Shown here: positions 60,584 to 62,316 of the stretch, piece after piece | Numbering within the stretch: the first letter of the stretch is position 1 | How the letters are laid out: the number at the start of each line of letters is the position of its first letter | Origin: Oscillospiraceae bacterium | GTDB taxonomy: Bacteria; Bacillota; Clostridia; Oscillospirales; QAMX01 | Length of the DNA: 62,316 bases | Assembly (NCBI GenBank): GCA_015067675.1 | Contig: SVMB01000010.1 | Location: 1-62,316, forward strand | Reading direction: 5' to 3' | Made by a program: the position numbers and the translations under genes | Notes under the pieces: generated by a model | Database searches by the model: none | The model's input: only the letters and a program-made list of their open reading frames with translations | Told to the model about the DNA's origin: nothing

Positions 60584-61747
60584 TTACAGCTCGTAGATGG
60601 TGCCGATGGGGGCGCACATGCTCTCGCAGCCGTTCTCACGGATGACGATACCCTTCTCCCAACGCATACCGTAACCGGGAGCGGACAGGAAGGTGTCAAC
60701 CTGGAAGGTCATGCCGGGCTGCAGGATGTAGTTGGAGCTGGTCTCCATCCAGGGAGCCTCGACTTCGATGAGGCCGGTGCCGTGGCAGGGGCCGTAGACG
60801 TAGTTGGACTCGTAGCCGTTTTCCTTGTAGAGGTTGTAGAAGCCCTTGGCAACGTCGGAGGCGAGGATGCCGGCCTTGAGCTGGGCGGTGGTCCAGTCAT
60901 GAGCCTGCAGGCAGAACTCGACGTAGCGGCGCTTCTCGGCGCTCATCTTACCGACGCACACGGGGATACCGACAGCAGAGGAATAACCGTCGATCTTGGC
61001 AGAGAGGTTGAGCTGAACCAGGTCGCCGTCGTTGATGACGCGGTAGCCGGGACGGGAGATGGCGTGAGAAGTGGACTTCTCGGAGAAAACGTACATGGGC
61101 AGGCCTTCGTACTCGGCGCCGTTTTCATAGATAGCCTGCTGGGCAATACCGACCATGGCAAGCTCGGTGACGCCGGGGCGCAGCTTTTCCATAACGGCCT
61201 TGGTGGCGATTTCGGCGATGCGGTAGCCTTCGCGCAGGCAGGCCAGCTCGTTCTCGGACTTGATCTGACGCAGACCGACCATGATCTCGTCAACGATGCG
61301 GATCTCGGCGTTGGGGTAGTCAGCACGCAGAGCGTCCATCATGACGGCGGTGGTGGTCAGGTAGCCGGAGATACCGATCTTGATGTGATCGCCGGTGACG
61401 CCGATACCCTTGAAGGTATCACGATAGGTGTTGTTCTTGAACTCGGGATACGCGGGGTTGGCGCTCTCACGATAGTTCAGAGAGGGATAGATCTTCTGGA
61501 TGCGGGAGACGTCGGCAGAGAAGATGGTGCTCTCAGGGCCGCACATCAGGGCAGCATCACCGTTGGCGGCGATGGCAACACCGGCACGCTCGAACAGGGG
61601 CCAGAAGCCGGAGAAGTAACGGACGTCGGCGTAGTCGGACTCGGTGGAGTTGACGATCATGACGTCGAGACCGGCGTCGGCAACAGCCTTGGCGGCCTTC
61701 TTGATGCGCTCGGCATATTCGTACTCAGGAATGCAGATTCTGGACAT
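60584..61747 (-). CDS. Creatinase-like M24-fold protein (metal ligands substituted)
   Basis: A 387-aa pita-bread-fold protein with the N-terminal creatinase domain (residues about 10-155) and M24 domain (about 165-375). The five canonical metal ligands read Asn247, Ala258, His322, Asp351 and Glu364, so the two aspartates are lost, as in metal-independent creatinase. His228 (TSHAISRP) fits the catalytic histidine. It is therefore more likely a creatinase-type hydrolase than an Xaa-Pro peptidase. GGAGG precedes the ATG. It is upstream of the creatininase-like gene. Confidence 0.8.
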   Translation of the reverse strand: MSRICIPEYEYAERIKKAAKAVADAGLDVMIVNSTESDYADVRYFSGFWPLFERAGVAIAANGDAALMCGPESTIFSADVSRIQKIYPSLNYRESANPAYPEFKNNTYRDTFKGIGVTGDHIKIGISGYLTTTAVMMDALRADYPNAEIRIVDEIMVGLRQIKSENELACLREGYRIAEIATKAVMEKLRPGVTELAMVGIAQQAIYENGAEYEGLPMYVFSEKSTSHAISRPGYRVINDGDLVQLNLSAKIDGYSSAVGIPVCVGKMSAEKRRYVEFCLQAHDWTTAQLKAGILASDVAKGFYNLYKENGYESNYVYGPCHGTGLIEVEAPWMETSSNYILQPGMTFQVDTFLSAPGYGMRWEKGIVIRENGCESMCAPIGTIYEL

Positions 61748-61881
61748 GGTAGTACCTCCGTAAAATATTTTTTTAATCAGGTATTTCCGGCCCTTGCCGG
61801 AAAAAATCAGTCAGTCGGATTTTTCGGCAAATGGGGAGGGCCGGTTCCCCGGAACCCAAAAAACGGCATATGTCTATTCCT

Positions 61882-62316
61882 TTACTTGTCGAAACGAATC
61901 ATGGTGAAGGCCTCAAATTCGGGCAGCGTCACGGTGGTGTACCCGTTTTCGAAGGTCATATCAAGCGGGGTTTCACAGGGCAGCAGGCAGGCGGCTTTGT
62001 ATTCTCCGAAGAGGCTGACTTTGGCCCCGGCCGCCTGGACGGTGTGTTCTTCCACGATACCGATATGGTTGCGGATTTCGGGATAATCAACCTTACAGTT
62101 GACGAGGGTGAATTCGTCGCAGCCGCAGGCGGTGACGCGGGCGGTGGAGTTGAGCTTCTCGGTGCGGATTCTCTTGTTGGGGATGAAAGCCTCGAGAACC
62201 TGCTGCACCAGACGCTTGTGCTCCCGCATGAAGTATTCGCCGTAGGCGTCAAAGACGCGGAAGGCGATGTGGGCGACCTGACCGTTGCCGGCGATGGCCG
62301 CAGCGGCGTGACCGGT
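61882..62316 (-). CDS. C-terminal part of a protein running off the window (possible glycoside hydrolase)
   Basis: The frame is open from the window edge (TGHAAAAIAGNGQVAHIAFRVF at the start) to the stop at 61882, 144 residues. An internal Met at 62229 is not the true start. The sequence HIAFRVFDAYGEYFMREHKRLV followed by an all-beta end resembles the C-terminal region of beta-galactosidase-type or GHL6-like proteins, but the catalytic part is outside, so the call is tentative. It precedes the creatinase-like gene by 134 bases with no clear promoter between. Confidence 0.45.
   Translation of the reverse strand, partial: TGHAAAAIAGNGQVAHIAFRVFDAYGEYFMREHKRLVQQVLEAFIPNKRIRTEKLNSTARVTACGCDEFTLVNCKVDYPEIRNHIGIVEEHTVQAAGAKVSLFGEYKAACLLPCETPLDMTFENGYTTVTLPEFEAFTMIRFDK

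Noticed and set aside
60584-61747. Xaa-Pro aminopeptidase (PepP/PepQ)
   Set aside because: Three of five metal ligands are substituted, so a metal-dependent peptidase is unlikely.
61784-61806. Hairpin TTCCGGC-CCTT-GCCGGAA as a terminator for the gene at the window end
   Set aside because: Its A-run lies on the wrong side for minus-strand termination, so it would not end that transcript.

Overview
This window looks like chromosomal DNA of a fairly GC-rich clostridial Firmicute, probably an Oscillospirales/Ruminococcaceae-type gut anaerobe. The evidence is Firmicute-specific content: two T-box riboswitches, SepF/YlmG/DivIVA, Mini-RNase III, RqcH, TrmK, MutS-MutL-MiaA-Hfq, GatCAB, and sigma-A promoters with 17-bp spacers. 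The species-level placement is inference. No phage, transposase, rRNA or CRISPR array was seen.

Layout. 1-320: the 3' end of one tRNA, a complete tRNA-Thr(GGU), a terminator and a REP-like multi-hairpin repeat. 321-7207: 1-phosphofructokinase, a lipoprotein, a minus-strand glycosyltransferase/GtrA/SGNH-hydrolase/isoaspartyl-dipeptidase operon, and an FAD oxidoreductase. 7409-24438: a long plus-strand housekeeping run: polA-rimI-tsaD; a MATE transporter behind an unusual regulatory region; miaB-mutS-mutL-miaA-hfq; and the division-site cluster (HlyD-like adaptor, ylmE, sepF, ylmG, divIVA). 24517-26616: Mini-III, an acyltransferase and dCMP deaminase. 26625-34533: an orphan ABC ATPase, a catabolic-looking set (amidohydrolase, alanine-dehydrogenase-like enzyme, cytoplasmic NlpC/P60 protein, MmgE/PrpD), then PepD and a small kinase.

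34.6-37.8 kb is a visibly AT-rich two-gene island: an unusual sensor-HTH regulator and a beta-helix protein. It is probably horizontally acquired.

37876-48236, minus strand: T-box-controlled ileS, a small XRE regulator pair, and the most notable locus. That locus is a T-box reading AAC (Asn) upstream of an AspRS-GatC fusion, then gatA, gatB and a GNAT gene. A second, free-standing aspS lies at 53367-55154 in a minD-mgsA-hisS-aspS-galU run. The simplest reading is that the fused enzyme is dedicated to tRNA-dependent Asn-tRNA(Asn) formation, with the synthetase covalently tethered to the amidotransferase and induced by uncharged tRNA-Asn. The other AspRS would make Asp-tRNA(Asp).

48345-52372 holds a kinase-rqcH-nif3-trmK run and a DUF1858 protein. 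58038-62316 holds a lipoprotein, an SGNH hydrolase, a creatininase-like/creatinase-like pair, and the C-terminus of a further protein that runs off the window. Long reading frames opposite ileS, aspS, hisS, mutS, gatA/B and the oxidoreductase were treated as shadows of those genes.
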